In this document: one piece after another, positions 37,201-44,471 of the stretch
How positions within the stretch are numbered: the first letter of the stretch is position 1
How the letters are laid out: each line of letters begins with the position of its first letter
Assembly: GCA_030248195.1 (NCBI GenBank)
Contig: JASAND010012636.1
Coordinates: forward strand, 47,734-111,733
Reading direction: 5' to 3'
DNA length: 64,000 nucleotides
Source of the DNA: Trissonchulus latispiculum
Lineage: Eukaryota; Nematoda; Enoplea; Enoplida; Ironidae
Program-made: the position numbers and the translations under genes
Notes under the pieces: model-generated
The model's database searches: none
Told to the model about the DNA's origin: nothing
What the model saw: only the letters and a program-made list of their open reading frames with translations

Positions 37201-39003
37201 GTCCTTTAGCCTGGGAAAGGTTGGGCGAAGGGAATCAGGATACTTTAGGAAAACCTTATATAGTACGAGTACGGCCTTCTTTCGAATATAAGGTTTAGAC
37301 GAAGATAGCTAAAACAGAAAATGTAAAGAACTAAACTGGCATAAAAAAGACAAGTGACATTATGTAAAAGACTTGACTTGACTCTGGTGAGTGATGTCGC
37401 ACTTATTTAGGAAGTTGGTTTGGAATGCCTTCGTGTCGTTTGGGCTCAACAAACAGCGTTTGCCCAATAAATTAGCTGAATAATTTGCCACGTACACGTC
37501 TACAATATTTGGCGATGGCCACATTCCAGGCTTGCAGGTGCGCACCCAGGATTTTTAAAACCGTGGGGGGGGTCGAGCCGAAAATAGCTTGCTTTCGCCT
37601 GACAGGTTTACTCTGGGGGGGGGGCGGAGGCAAAGTCTTCAGCAAAGAGATCATTTTGGGGGCAGCAAAAATGCCGATATTTAAGACTAGTCGCTAGCCG
37701 ACGCGGGGGGGAGAGAGAGACGGAAAGTTGAGAACATTTTTGAAATTTTAAAAAACTAATCTTTAAAAAGATTTCAATAACAGTTGAGAAATTCTTTGAC
37801 ATATATAATGGCAAAATTTGTATCGGAAAGCTTGACACGATTTGAATAAAAAGCTGTAAAAGTTGTAAACATTAATTAATACATAATATATAGCGCCACA
37901 GGCGAGAAAAATTCTAAAAACTACGTTAGAAAAGCGCAGCAGGCGCGAAAAATTTTCATAATTTTTAATTTTATGCACTAAAAATAGCTCAATTTGTGCT
38001 TTCTCCTCAAAAATTCCGGGGGGGGGGATCGGACAAAAAGCGGCAGGGTATTTTTAGGGATTTTTCGGGGGGGGGGGCCTCCCGGGGGCCCCGCGGGCCC
38101 GACCGGGGGATTTTCGGGGGGGGGTGCTAAGATGAGCTAAAAATTGGTATTTTTTGGCGTATTTTATACGTAAAAAGGCAAAAAGTTCTCAAAAATGCCA
38201 GGATTTAAGCTTAAAATAGCCATTTTTACGAAAAAATCTCCGGCGAACCCGGAAAATTTTTGAATATTTTTTGGCAAAACTCTGGGCAAAAAATCCGGGG
38301 GGGGGAGCAAAAATTCGGGGGGACAATTTCGGGGGGGGGGGCAATTTCGGGGGGAGCATTTTCGGGAGGGGAAGGTCAATTTGCCCGCCCCTCCCCGGTA
38401 AAAAATACCCTGAGGGGGGGGGGGGTTGGGACCCCCAAACCCCCCTCCCGGATGCGCCCATGCCTGCTTGGTGTGTATACGCGATTCTGAGTAAAACTAG
38501 ATTCTGTCAAAAATACGGTTCTGAAAAAATCAAATAAGCACAGACAATTTTTAGTAGCACCAATTGTGCGAAATGAGGTATCGAATATTGTAATGACAGA
38601 TACGTATCAACATTCACCTCAAGCAGCGCAAGACATGACTGATAACGGGTACAAACCATCGAAGTCAAAACAATGACAAACTTAATAAACCACGGAAAGA
38701 ATTCTCAAAAATTTAAAGTTACGACTACACGTCTTTGAAGTTTTGACCAAAACGCCGAACTCCTGATCCGTCGTCGCTTACAACAATATAATATATCTGA
38801 TTATACTTATCACTAGTCAATTGTAAACGTAACGTTAAGCCAGTGTTTGAAGGGCGACAGGAAACCTCCCTTATCTCATCATAAATCAAACTAACCAAAG
38901 TGACCATATCATTGGCCAAATCCCTTGCTAAATCTGTCGTCACAAAACAGGAGAGGCCACTTAAAGCAACCCCAGAGTCATACATACTTGCGCTATGACA
39001 ATC
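19915..39003 (-). CDS. AP3D1: AP-3 complex subunit delta (27 exons, N-terminus not found)
   Basis: Large subunit of the AP-3 adaptor, which sorts cargo from endosomes to lysosome-related organelles. Exons (start..end on minus): 39003..38896, 37308..37179, 35995..35856, 35729..35656, 35527..35478, 34524..34472, 34298..34250, 33639..33494, 31701..31553, 29816..29690, 29473..29370, 29196..29099, 28900..28767, 28190..28045, 27761..27575, 27379..27214, 27057..26909, 26028..25916, 25467..25323, 23994..23893, 23339..23220, 23005..22814, 22289..22242, 22076..21939, 20995..20867, 20579..20494, 20170..19915. All introns are GT-AG and phases agree throughout, giving 1,112 residues plus TGA. Human AP3D1 is about 1,150, so roughly 120 residues are missing at the start. 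No intact competitor explains these matches. The donor of exon 25 could alternatively be at 20,873. Confidence 0.93.
22325..22692. mobile_element. G/C-homopolymer-ended element in AP3D1 intron
   Basis: Runs of C (up to 11) and CCCCCCACTTTTTTGGG-type motifs flank an AT-rich core holding the hairpin TTTTTCCGGCTTCGCCGGAAA at about 22,468. It has the same architecture as copies at 26,641, 37,990, 47,935 and 54,530. It contains no ORF. Confidence 0.6.
22814..27761 (-). CDS. AP3D1: AP3D1 hinge exons
   Basis: Residues about 503-894. The segment opens GLDLDAWISEPPETSSEDES, the conserved end-of-trunk motif. It continues through ATNPHYLKNTPS, a basic GKKGKRKHRQRARHSSSEED patch, DPFKALDVNLDE and RLPIPQHRIT, a KKSKKPKK and RKKDTDEKKERRKSKKK stretch, the EDDLAFWETP motif, and a Ser/Gly/Glu-rich exon. 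Lys/Ser/Glu-rich low complexity is usual in the AP-3 delta hinge, and the order of these short motifs follows the vertebrate protein. Confidence 0.88.
24031..25085 (-). mobile_element. tRNA-derived SINE, interrupted by an hAT-like insertion
   Basis: On the minus strand the 5' head reads GGGATGGCCGAGTGGTCTAAGG (tRNA-Leu-like A box, about 25,075). After the 746-bp insertion it resumes with TTGGTGGTTCGATCCCCGG (B box, about 24,265), a body, and a TTTACCTTTTTACCTT tail at about 24,040. The body motif GAGCACCGGCACCCC recurs in the SINE at 35,095. It sits in an AP3D1 intron in the sense direction. Confidence 0.75.
24302..25047. mobile_element. hAT-like non-autonomous element inside the SINE, 746 bp
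   Basis: Termini CAGGGTTTTTTTTT and AAAAAAAACCATG are inverted repeats. They are flanked by a perfect 8-bp duplication CTTACCAG at 24,294-24,301 and 25,048-25,055, diagnostic of hAT. Subterminal tandem GTGTTTTTCTAAGAAAAAGT units occur at both ends, and a GGGGGGCGGAGCCCCCC hairpin lies at about 24,565. Removing it restores a continuous SINE. Confidence 0.82.
26175..26357 (+). CDS. Possible coding exon on the opposite strand within an AP3D1 intron
   Basis: Not recognised. ATG at 26,175 opens 61 codons beginning MLPAAEGYQLSDAMATPMSL and ending WSSTEINK, exactly at a strong donor CAAG|GTAAGC (26,358). The stretch has more balanced base composition than the surrounding intron and includes a basic DYLRKRKIIKDIDHRK segment. 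The open frame continues past the donor to 26,510. It could be the first exon of a nested gene, a transposon fragment or chance. On the AP3D1 strand the same DNA has a CAG|GTAACA donor, so a cassette exon there is a weaker alternative. Confidence 0.25.
26641..26890. mobile_element. G/C-homopolymer-ended element, inverted copy
   Basis: GGGGGGCCGCCCCC at the left and GCCCCCCCCCCG at the right surround an AT core with CCTGCTTCGCTAG. Read in reverse it parallels 54,530-54,959, including ACCCCAAAAATTGCC and the motif CCATCGATGGGGGG. Confidence 0.6.
28045..39003 (-). CDS. AP3D1: AP3D1 adaptin trunk exons (first 14 found)
   Basis: Residues 1 to about 502 of the partial protein form the HEAT-repeat trunk that binds the AP-3 sigma and mu/beta partners. 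Diagnostic segments are YDSGVALSGLSCFVT and DLARDLANDM (38.9 kb), KPYIRKKAVLVLYKVFLKYP (37.2 kb), VQSAAVNVICELARKNPKNY and STNNWMLIKIIKL (35.9 kb), LEPRLGKKLIEPLTNLI (35.7 kb), LILNCLDDKDESIRLRALD (33.6 kb), NNYQYITNFEWY (31.6 kb), VLYAAAWICGEFSE (29.4 kb), LPGHIQSYFVQN (29.1 kb), and GELNPIAAKAQRKVPVPQG (28.1 kb). These are among the most conserved parts of the family, and no internal stop or lost exon interrupts them. Confidence 0.93.
28471..28735. repeat. Intronic AT-rich repeat ending in poly(C)
   Basis: Between AP3D1 exons 13 and 14. A stretch ending CATGCAGCCCCCCCCCCCC resembles the homopolymer-ended elements on one side only. Nothing else is recognised in this intron. Confidence 0.3.
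29931..30253. repeat. Nested double inverted repeat in AP3D1 intron
   Basis: Two interleaved pairs are present. GCCAGCAGGCGGATCCACGA at 29,937 pairs with TCGTGGATCCGCCTGCTGGC near 30,127-30,146. Separately, AACGCCTGCCTGCAGTCACT near 29,992 pairs with AGTGACTGCAGGCAGGCGTT near 30,218-30,237. A CTAAGGCCGAAGCCTTAG hairpin sits in the inner arm. A related arm (CGGGCTAGCAGGCGGATCC) recurs at 49,848. Confidence 0.7.
30469..31130. mobile_element. Probable second hAT-like element of the CAGGGTTTT family
   Basis: Begins TAGGGTTTTTTCAAAATT, then GTGTTTTAAGAAAATGTGTG. It ends with GTGTACGAAAACACAATAAAAAACAC, closely resembling the right end of 24,302-25,047. It has the internal GGGAGCGCAGCCCCCCAGAC hairpin at about 30,750. 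The target duplication is not clear. Confidence 0.55.
31278..31369. repeat. Hairpin with 30-bp arms
   Basis: TCACTAGCTTGTATGTTTAT (31,278 on) is mirrored by ATAAACATACAAGCGAGTGA (ending 31,369), with one mismatch and a 32-nt loop. It lies just 3' of AP3D1 exon 9 in the intron. Confidence 0.75.
31923..31979. repeat. (ATT)n microsatellite
   Basis: TAT/ATT triplets with a few interruptions, within an AP3D1 intron. Confidence 0.9.
32223..33435. mobile_element. Long palindrome P1 (foldback element), about 1.2 kb
   Basis: Arms of roughly 500 bp (32,223-32,730 and 32,932-33,435) are inverted copies with few mismatches. Ends are CTTAGGGGGGGCTACTAAA and TAGTAGCCCTCCCCCTTAAG; the right end shows TTAA and the left a degenerate TTAG. 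The ~200-bp loop has no recognisable gene. It sits in the AP3D1 intron between exons 8 and 9. Confidence 0.8.
33700..34035. repeat. G/C-homopolymer-type element fragment
   Basis: CTGGGCTTATTCTAGTGGGG and CCCCCCCCAATTCG open an AT-rich stretch that ends CCCCTCCCCAACTTCC and TCTAGAATAAGCCCA. The TTATTCTAG and CTAGAATAA ends are inverted. The 127-codon ORF here is a by-product. It lies in the AP3D1 intron between exons 7 and 8. Confidence 0.45.
35095..35465 (+). mobile_element. tRNA-derived SINE, full length
   Basis: The head GCCGGCCGAGTGGTTAAGG (A box) and AGGTTTGAATCCCCGC (B box) form a class II (Leu/Ser-like) tRNA-related unit at 35,096-35,165. A body of about 270 bp and a (TTACCTT)n tail follow, ending near 35,463. 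The shared body motif and tail tie it to the SINE at 24,031. Orientation is antisense to AP3D1. It is unlikely to be a functional tRNA gene because the head continues directly into the SINE body. Confidence 0.8.
36068..36640. mobile_element. Long palindrome P2, about 570 bp
   Basis: The left arm (CTTTTGATGTTTTTGACCAA... through CAGTATAAGCT) and the right arm (AGCTTATACTG... through TTGGTCAAAAAATCAAAAG) are inverted copies around a centre near 36,362. The arms include GGGGGACCAAGGGAACC and its complement. It lies in the AP3D1 intron between exons 2 and 3. Confidence 0.82.
37550..38465. mobile_element. G/C-homopolymer-rich element cluster
   Basis: Several G runs of 8-12 (37,565, 37,615, 38,018, 38,068, 38,330, 38,415) bracket AT-rich cores. 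The core at 38,150-38,285 (ACGTAAAAAGGCAAAAAGTT ... TCTCCGGCGAACCCGGAAAA) is the inverted counterpart of 48,120-48,260. ORFs here are Gly/Pro artefacts. It lies in the AP3D1 intron between exons 1 and 2. Confidence 0.6.
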
Positions 39004-39179
39004 CTGAAAATAGAATGATTTTCATTTTGCTAATGTAGCGAACACTCGTGCACACATTTTTCACGCTCCATCGGAGTATTTTTATTCTTGTCCTATTTCA
39101 TTTTTAAAGGTTCTCAGTAAACTTTAAACAAAATGTTAAAGCTGTGTGAAAGAAACTTTAAAAATTCTCCCAGTAACTA

Positions 39180-40519
39180 AAGTCTGACACAAAAATGTGT
39201 GTACAAAATCTGTAAGGCCTCCAGTGAACTTAATATACGTCGTAACCCCATAAAACCATATATTTTCGGAATCCTTGCAGCGAGACAAACATTTTTATAA
39301 AATTTAAAAATTTTAAAAATTTTAAAAATTTTAAAATATCGGTTTTTCGGGGAATTTTTTCGGACCGTTCAAGGTATTCAGCTCATTGCTTCAGAAAAAT
39401 TTTCCCATCCGAAGACGCATCGATTGACACAAGAACGAAAAAATCGGTTGAGAAATAAGCATTTTATTCCAAAATTTCGTTTTTCCATTTCCTTTGATGT
39501 TTGCCGCTTTTTGCAACTTTGACTGGTTATTTCTCGCGACTCGCTCAATGGAAAATTTTATCGATTAGATTTTCAGGACCGCCTAGTCGCCCGCTTTCAC
39601 CTAATATATGTGGTATTTCAAATTTTGAAAGTAGATTTTTTGAAAAACACCACTTTTTGACCGAAAATTTCGGCAAAGCAGATTTAGCAAAAGTGAGTAA
39701 AAGTAACATAATCATAAAATTCAAGCTGAGCTGAATCCAACGATATAAGGCCTTTATTGCTACGACTTATACTGCGCCAGCACTGAATTTTTAAAAATAT
39801 CCCTTATTTCAGCTGGTTTTGCTAGTTTGCACTGCTTCAGTCAAATCACCGCGGCAACATCAAAGAGAGCCAAAAACCAGCTGAAATATGGGATATTTTT
39901 TAAAAATTCATTGCTGGCGCAATATAAGTCGTAGCAACAAAGGCTTTATATCGTTGGATTCAGCTCAGCTTGAATTTTATGATTATGTTACTTTTACCCA
40001 CTTTTGCTAAATCTGCTTTCCCGAAATTTTTGGTCAAAAAGGGGTATTTTTCAAAAAAATCGACTTTCAAAATTTGAAATACCACATATATTAGGTGAAA
40101 GTGGGCGACTAGGCGGTCCTGAAAATCTAATCGATAAAATTTTCCATTGAGCGAGTCGCGAGCAATAATCAGTCAAAGTTGCAAAAAGCGGCAAACATCA
40201 AAGGAAATGGAAAAACGAAATTTTGGAATAAAATGCTTATTTCTCAACGAATTTTTTTCGTTCTTGTGTCAATCGATGCGTCTTCGGATGGGAAAATTTT
40301 TTGAAGCAATGAGCTGAATACCTTGAACGATCCGAAAAAATTCCCCGAAAAACCGATATTTCAAAATTTTTGAAATTTAAAAAAATTTTAAATTTCATAA
40401 AAATGTTTATCTCGCTGCAAGGATTCCGAAAATATATGGTTTTATGGGGTTACGACGTATATTGAGTTCACTGGAGGCCTTACAGATTTTGAACACACAT
40501 TTTTGTGTCAGACTTTAGT
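39180..40519. mobile_element. Long palindrome P3, about 1.34 kb
   Basis: Arms of about 650 bp. ACTAAAGTCTGACACAAAAA at the left is mirrored by TTTTTGTGTCAGACTTTAGT at the right. Both arms carry CCATATATTTTCGGAATCC or its complement. The loop (39,825-39,880) contains CAGTCAAATCACCGCGGC. It lies just upstream of the first AP3D1 exon found. No coding sequence is visible. Confidence 0.85.
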
Positions 40520-40523
40520 ACCA

Positions 40524-40620
40524 AAAATGCCCTAGACGGGCATGGGTTCTGGGCAGAATAGGGAAAGAAGGCTGAAGCGGAAAAATGCGCATAGCTGTGT
40601 GCAGACTTAGTAAATACGAT
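40524..40620. repeat. Single arm of the foldback family seen at 50,810
   Basis: AAAAATGCCCTAGACGGGCATG followed by GGAAAAATGCGCATAG closely matches the start of the 50,810-51,970 element, but no opposing arm follows. Confidence 0.6.
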
Positions 40621-40640
40621 ATACTGATAGTAAATAAATA

Positions 40641-40926
40641 CTGAGTGATTGGGTCAACCTGAGGATTTGGTCTTCAGTGGACCGCAAGGCCCTGAATCCT
40701 GCTTGGCGATCATCCAGGACTCCTTCTGAATCTAGCCAGAAGGAGAGGCGCTCCTTTACTAGCCGTTCCATAATTTTGGCAATGCAGGAGGTCAGGGAGA
40801 TTGGCCATAGCTGCTGGGATTCTTCGCGGGCTTGCGCTTAGTAAATCGTCTTTGGATATTTCTATCAAGTCCATATCTTTCAATAGGAACGGTGACTATG
40901 CCGGAGAGTTATACTCTAAGATTGGC
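40641..40926 (-). pseudogene. Two decayed LINE reverse-transcriptase fragments
   Basis: On the minus strand, 40,804-40,641 reads PISLTSCIAKIMERLVKERL, then DRQAGFRALRSTEDQILRL, a Jockey/I-type RT segment (motifs 2-3). Immediately upstream, 40,926-40,838 reads PILEYNS, a stop, SPFLLKDM, then after a frameshift QRRFTK, which resembles the C-terminal region of the LINE at 59,682-60,284. The two pieces come from different parts of RT proteins, and probably from different families, and are now adjacent. There is no function. Confidence 0.7.
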
Positions 40927-40929
40927 CAA

Positions 40930-41885
40930 TCACAATAATGAACATCTTAACCAAACATTTACTATTTCTAGTGTCGAAATATCTGAACATATAGGCAGAA
41001 ACTTTATTTGCTTTCTGGGTAATTATATTACAGTGTGCAGATGTCTTCGTTGTTGTTATAATTTATGCTTAAGCCTCCCTTGATAATTTGGGTTCAAGGT
41101 TAAAACGGGGTATAAATTATAACCTTCATTTTATTTTGCGTAACAATGAAAGTCTAATCATAACAATAAGAGTGAAAAATCAAAGGAGGAAGTATAAAAT
41201 GTCAAGCAATTTGCACAGATTTTTTGCGCGAAGTTTGGAGCGTGCCGAGTCTAGTATGTACGTGTGAGACGTTTCGTATCCGCATCACTTACCGCACAAA
41301 AGAGTCGGCTAAACTGTTGGTTGCGGAGGGTAAACCTAGACGATGCTGTCTATATAGGTACAAACGTAATGTAGGGTTTAGCAGTACAAGTACGTACCAT
41401 AAGACTATTGGCCTGCTTCTACAGGAAGGAATGACACAAATTCTGCGCTAGCCGCTCAGAATAAAACGTTTGACGTAAAGCCTAATATTTCAAAATCAGA
41501 AAACTCTCCTGGAAAGCTGACGAATTTAGAAGTTAAGACAATAAAGGTCAAATACTGAGTGGAGCATGCGTACCCGCGAATATGGGTTGTTCAGCGAAGC
41601 TGGTCCATATTAGTGCGCTTTTAACCTAGTCCTCCTGACATTTACAACCTGCCCCTCCCAAATTAACGTTATAAAACCTAGTCCTCTGTCCGCTTAAAAC
41701 CAAAGTTTCTCAGTAAAACGTACGCAAAAATGTTAAAGCTTAATGAAAGAAACTTTAAAAGTTCCCCAATAAATAATAATAGTCAACCAAGCCACAGAAC
41801 AAAGAAGCTTGAAACGTACCAATTTCTCCATTTTTGATTTGGGCAAAAAAACCCATTTTAGAAAGTTGCAGAAAGTTATCTGTAG
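40930..41885. other. AT-rich DNA, nothing recognised
   Basis: No exon matching AP-3 delta or any other family could be read. A stretch at 41,700-41,765 repeats part of 39,109-39,170 (CTCAGTAAA... ATGTTAAAGCT... GAAACTTTAAAA), suggesting an older duplication on either side of P3. Confidence 0.35.
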
Positions 41886-42720
41886 TTTATTATAAGCCAA
41901 ACTTCAGCAGCACTCTACTGCAGCGCAATCAGACGCAAACGTCACTGCCAAAGTAGTAGACTTATACGGCATGGTTTTTAGTGTTATTCTGCACGTGCCT
42001 GCAGAATTTTAGGCGACTGCTATTTATCTGTGATTATTATAGGCTATGCTGTACTTCAGCAGCACTCTACTGCAGCGCAACTAGATGCAAATTATATACT
42101 GTCGATGAAGGAAACCTATACGGCACGATTTATAATGCTCTTCTGCAGTTATATGCAAAATTTCAGATGATTGCAACTTATCTAAGTAGCAAGTTATAGG
42201 CCGTGCTGTACTTCAGCAGCACTCTACTGCAGCGCAACCAGACGCAAACGTCACTGCCAAAGAAGGAGACTTATAGGGCACGATTCCTAATGCTATTTTG
42301 CACTTGCCTGCAGAATTTCAGGCGACTGCTATTATCTGTTGCTAGTATTAGGCCGTGCTGTACTTCAGCAGCACTCTACTGCAGCGCAACCAGACGCAAA
42401 ATTTACTGACAGTGAAGGAAGCTTATACGGCACGATTTCTAATGCTCTGCCGCACTACTACGCAAAATTTCGGACGATTGCAACTTTTGTGTAGCTAGTT
42501 ATAGGCCGTGCTGTACTTCAGCAGCACTCTACTGCAGCGCAACTAGACGCAAACGTCACTGCCAAAAAAGGAGACTTATACGGCAAGATTTCCAATGCTA
42601 TTCTGCACTTGCCTACGGAATTTCAGACAATTGCAAGTAGTTAGTTAGTAATAGTAATAGGCCGTGCTGTACTTCTGCAACACTCTACTGCAGCGCAACC
42701 ATATAGTAACATCGAAATAA
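41886..42720 (+). repeat. Satellite, about 155-bp unit, six copies in alternating subtypes
   Basis: Units containing CTTCAGCAGCACTCTACTGC start near 41,892, 42,042, 42,199, 42,351, 42,504 and 42,660. Copies 1, 3 and 5 share ACGTCACTGCCAAA, while copies 2 and 4 share a different ACTG...GTGAAGGAA variant, so the real period is a dimer of about 310 bp. Each unit contains a CAGCAG...CTGCAG hairpin. The array ends directly against the 5' region of the plus-strand LINE. Confidence 0.85.
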
Positions 42721-43496
42721 GTACATCAAACGTATCTATAATAGTTTCATGTCCTAAACTATCTGTAACCAGTTATGTGATTCGGCTTGACTTAGCTACG
42801 TCTCTTCTTCGAATTCCCGCCCTGGATTCCTTAGCTAAGTCCTTTTCCGTTTCCCTCTTTCTAGCACTAGCTGTCCTATCTAGGCTGAGTGAGCTTGGCC
42901 TGCTGGCCATAGGCGTGTTATTGATTTTCGTAAGTTCTCGTTCTGGCTGTATGGCCTTGATCCCCCTTTACCGCCTTTCGTTCCCCCGTCTGTGCATGAT
43001 TCAGGCTACATGCCAGATCAAAGAACCCGCCCGCTCATCTAAGGCTCGGATCCCCCTTGTTCGAACCCAACCCCCTGTTACGATGGCATTTAGGATCGTG
43101 ACGCACTTAGGTTAAACCTCGGAGTTTGATCTTTCTATGTCTATTTTCGGTATCTTGACATTTATGCTTAGTCAGCTTTCTACCTATAAAAGGCGACGAC
43201 TGTGAAGCAGATATGTAGTTCTTGTCTTGTCGTATCTCGCCAGTCTTAGCTGGCCGGTCTTGCTTGAGTGTTCTGCCAAGCCCTGCGTTTGTTCGTATAT
43301 CTGTGGTTTTGGATGCTTGGATTAAACCGGTGTGGTTGGATCTCGTTTGTATCGCCGTTGCATAGGTACTTAACCAACGGATTCATTATTGTTGTTTATT
43401 ATTTCTGTGCAACATTTCATCTCTCGATTTGTTTATTTAGTATAGGGTTGTTTATTATTTCTGTGCAACATTTCATCTCTCGATTTGACATCCATT

Positions 43497-44471
43497 ATGT
43501 CTGATACCTGTGCAACTTGTAAGAAGAATTTTGGCCAGGCTGATGTCTCCATCAGCTGCCACAGTTGCGAGCGAAGTTTTCATGCTGATGCCTGCTCGGG
43601 TGTCTCTTTAAATGCTGTCAGATCTTATATTTCGCCTGGTCGTCGAAACGCATTGCTATACCTTTGCGCTGTTTGCCGGACCGATGTTCCCAAATTAAGA
43701 CGGGACCTGTCTGCATTACGGTCTGATTTCGATGCTTTAAAACAATCAACGGGTGCGGCGGCTTCGTCGGGTGATCCAGTTATGGGGTCCGCTTCTACGG
43801 TTGCCTCTATTGATACGATTGGGCATCGTCTGGGACTTCTAGAAGCAAAATTTTCATCTTTTATTGAAAATTTTGATATGCGCAAACTGGCTGCGGAGTT
43901 TGCTTCGGCAGCGGCTTCTGCTGCTTTTAGAGCAGTTTTTGAAGCAAATCAGGAGCTGGAGGAGGTCCAGTCTAAAAAGAACAATATAGTTATATTCGGT
44001 ATTGCTCCTCAGCAAGGAAAGCCAGATCTGGATTTGGTTCGTGACGAACTGGGCAAAATCGAGGTTCCGGGTGATCGGGTTGTTAAGGTTTGGCGGGATG
44101 GTCCTAAACCAACTATTCCGGGTCGTTACCGGATGCTCAAAGTAACTCTTGCTGATCAGATCACTAAGAAAGCGATTTTGGACGCAGCTCGTGAACAGAA
44201 GTGGCCTGATCTGTATATTCGACGAGATCTTACCTATCGTGAACGTGAAGCGAGAAGAGTCGCTTGGCAGAGACGTCAACAATCGAACTTGATTTCTACC
44301 GATGTTGAGCCTGTCCTGGCAGTAAGTGGAGCTGAGTTCTTGGATCGGACCGATCCAGGAGGATCTGCTGGTTCTGCCTTTGCGGCAAATGTTCGGCCCT
44401 TGAAACCTTCAAATGGGATCAATGGTCCAGTGGGGCAGAACCAGCAATCCAGTCCTCACACCCCTCTATAA
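43497..44471 (+). CDS. LINE ORF1: PHD finger, coiled coil and RRM-like domain, 324 aa
   Basis: The first ATG is at 43,497 (the frame opens 12 nt earlier with TTG). Residues 5-60 form a complete C4HC3 PHD finger: C5, C8, C21, C24, H29, C33, C57, C60. A predicted coiled coil follows (LRRDLSALRSDFDALKQ). After an Ala-rich helix, KKNNIVIFGIAP through YIRRDLTYREREARR resembles the RRM/CTD region of L1-type ORF1 proteins. ORF1 probably binds LINE RNA and assists integration; PHD fingers are known in ORF1 of CR1-like elements. It overlaps ORF2 by 59 nt in another frame. Confidence 0.85.
   Translation: MSDTCATCKKNFGQADVSISCHSCERSFHADACSGVSLNAVRSYISPGRRNALLYLCAVCRTDVPKLRRDLSALRSDFDALKQSTGAAASSGDPVMGSASTVASIDTIGHRLGLLEAKFSSFIENFDMRKLAAEFASAAASAAFRAVFEANQELEEVQSKKNNIVIFGIAPQQGKPDLDLVRDELGKIEVPGDRVVKVWRDGPKPTIPGRYRMLKVTLADQITKKAILDAAREQKWPDLYIRRDLTYREREARRVAWQRRQQSNLISTDVEPVLAVSGAEFLDRTDPGGSAGSAFAANVRPLKPSNGINGPVGQNQQSSPHTPL

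Noticed and set aside
41886..42720. CRISPR array
   Set aside because: Repeats are tandem without unique spacers, in an animal genome; this is satellite DNA.
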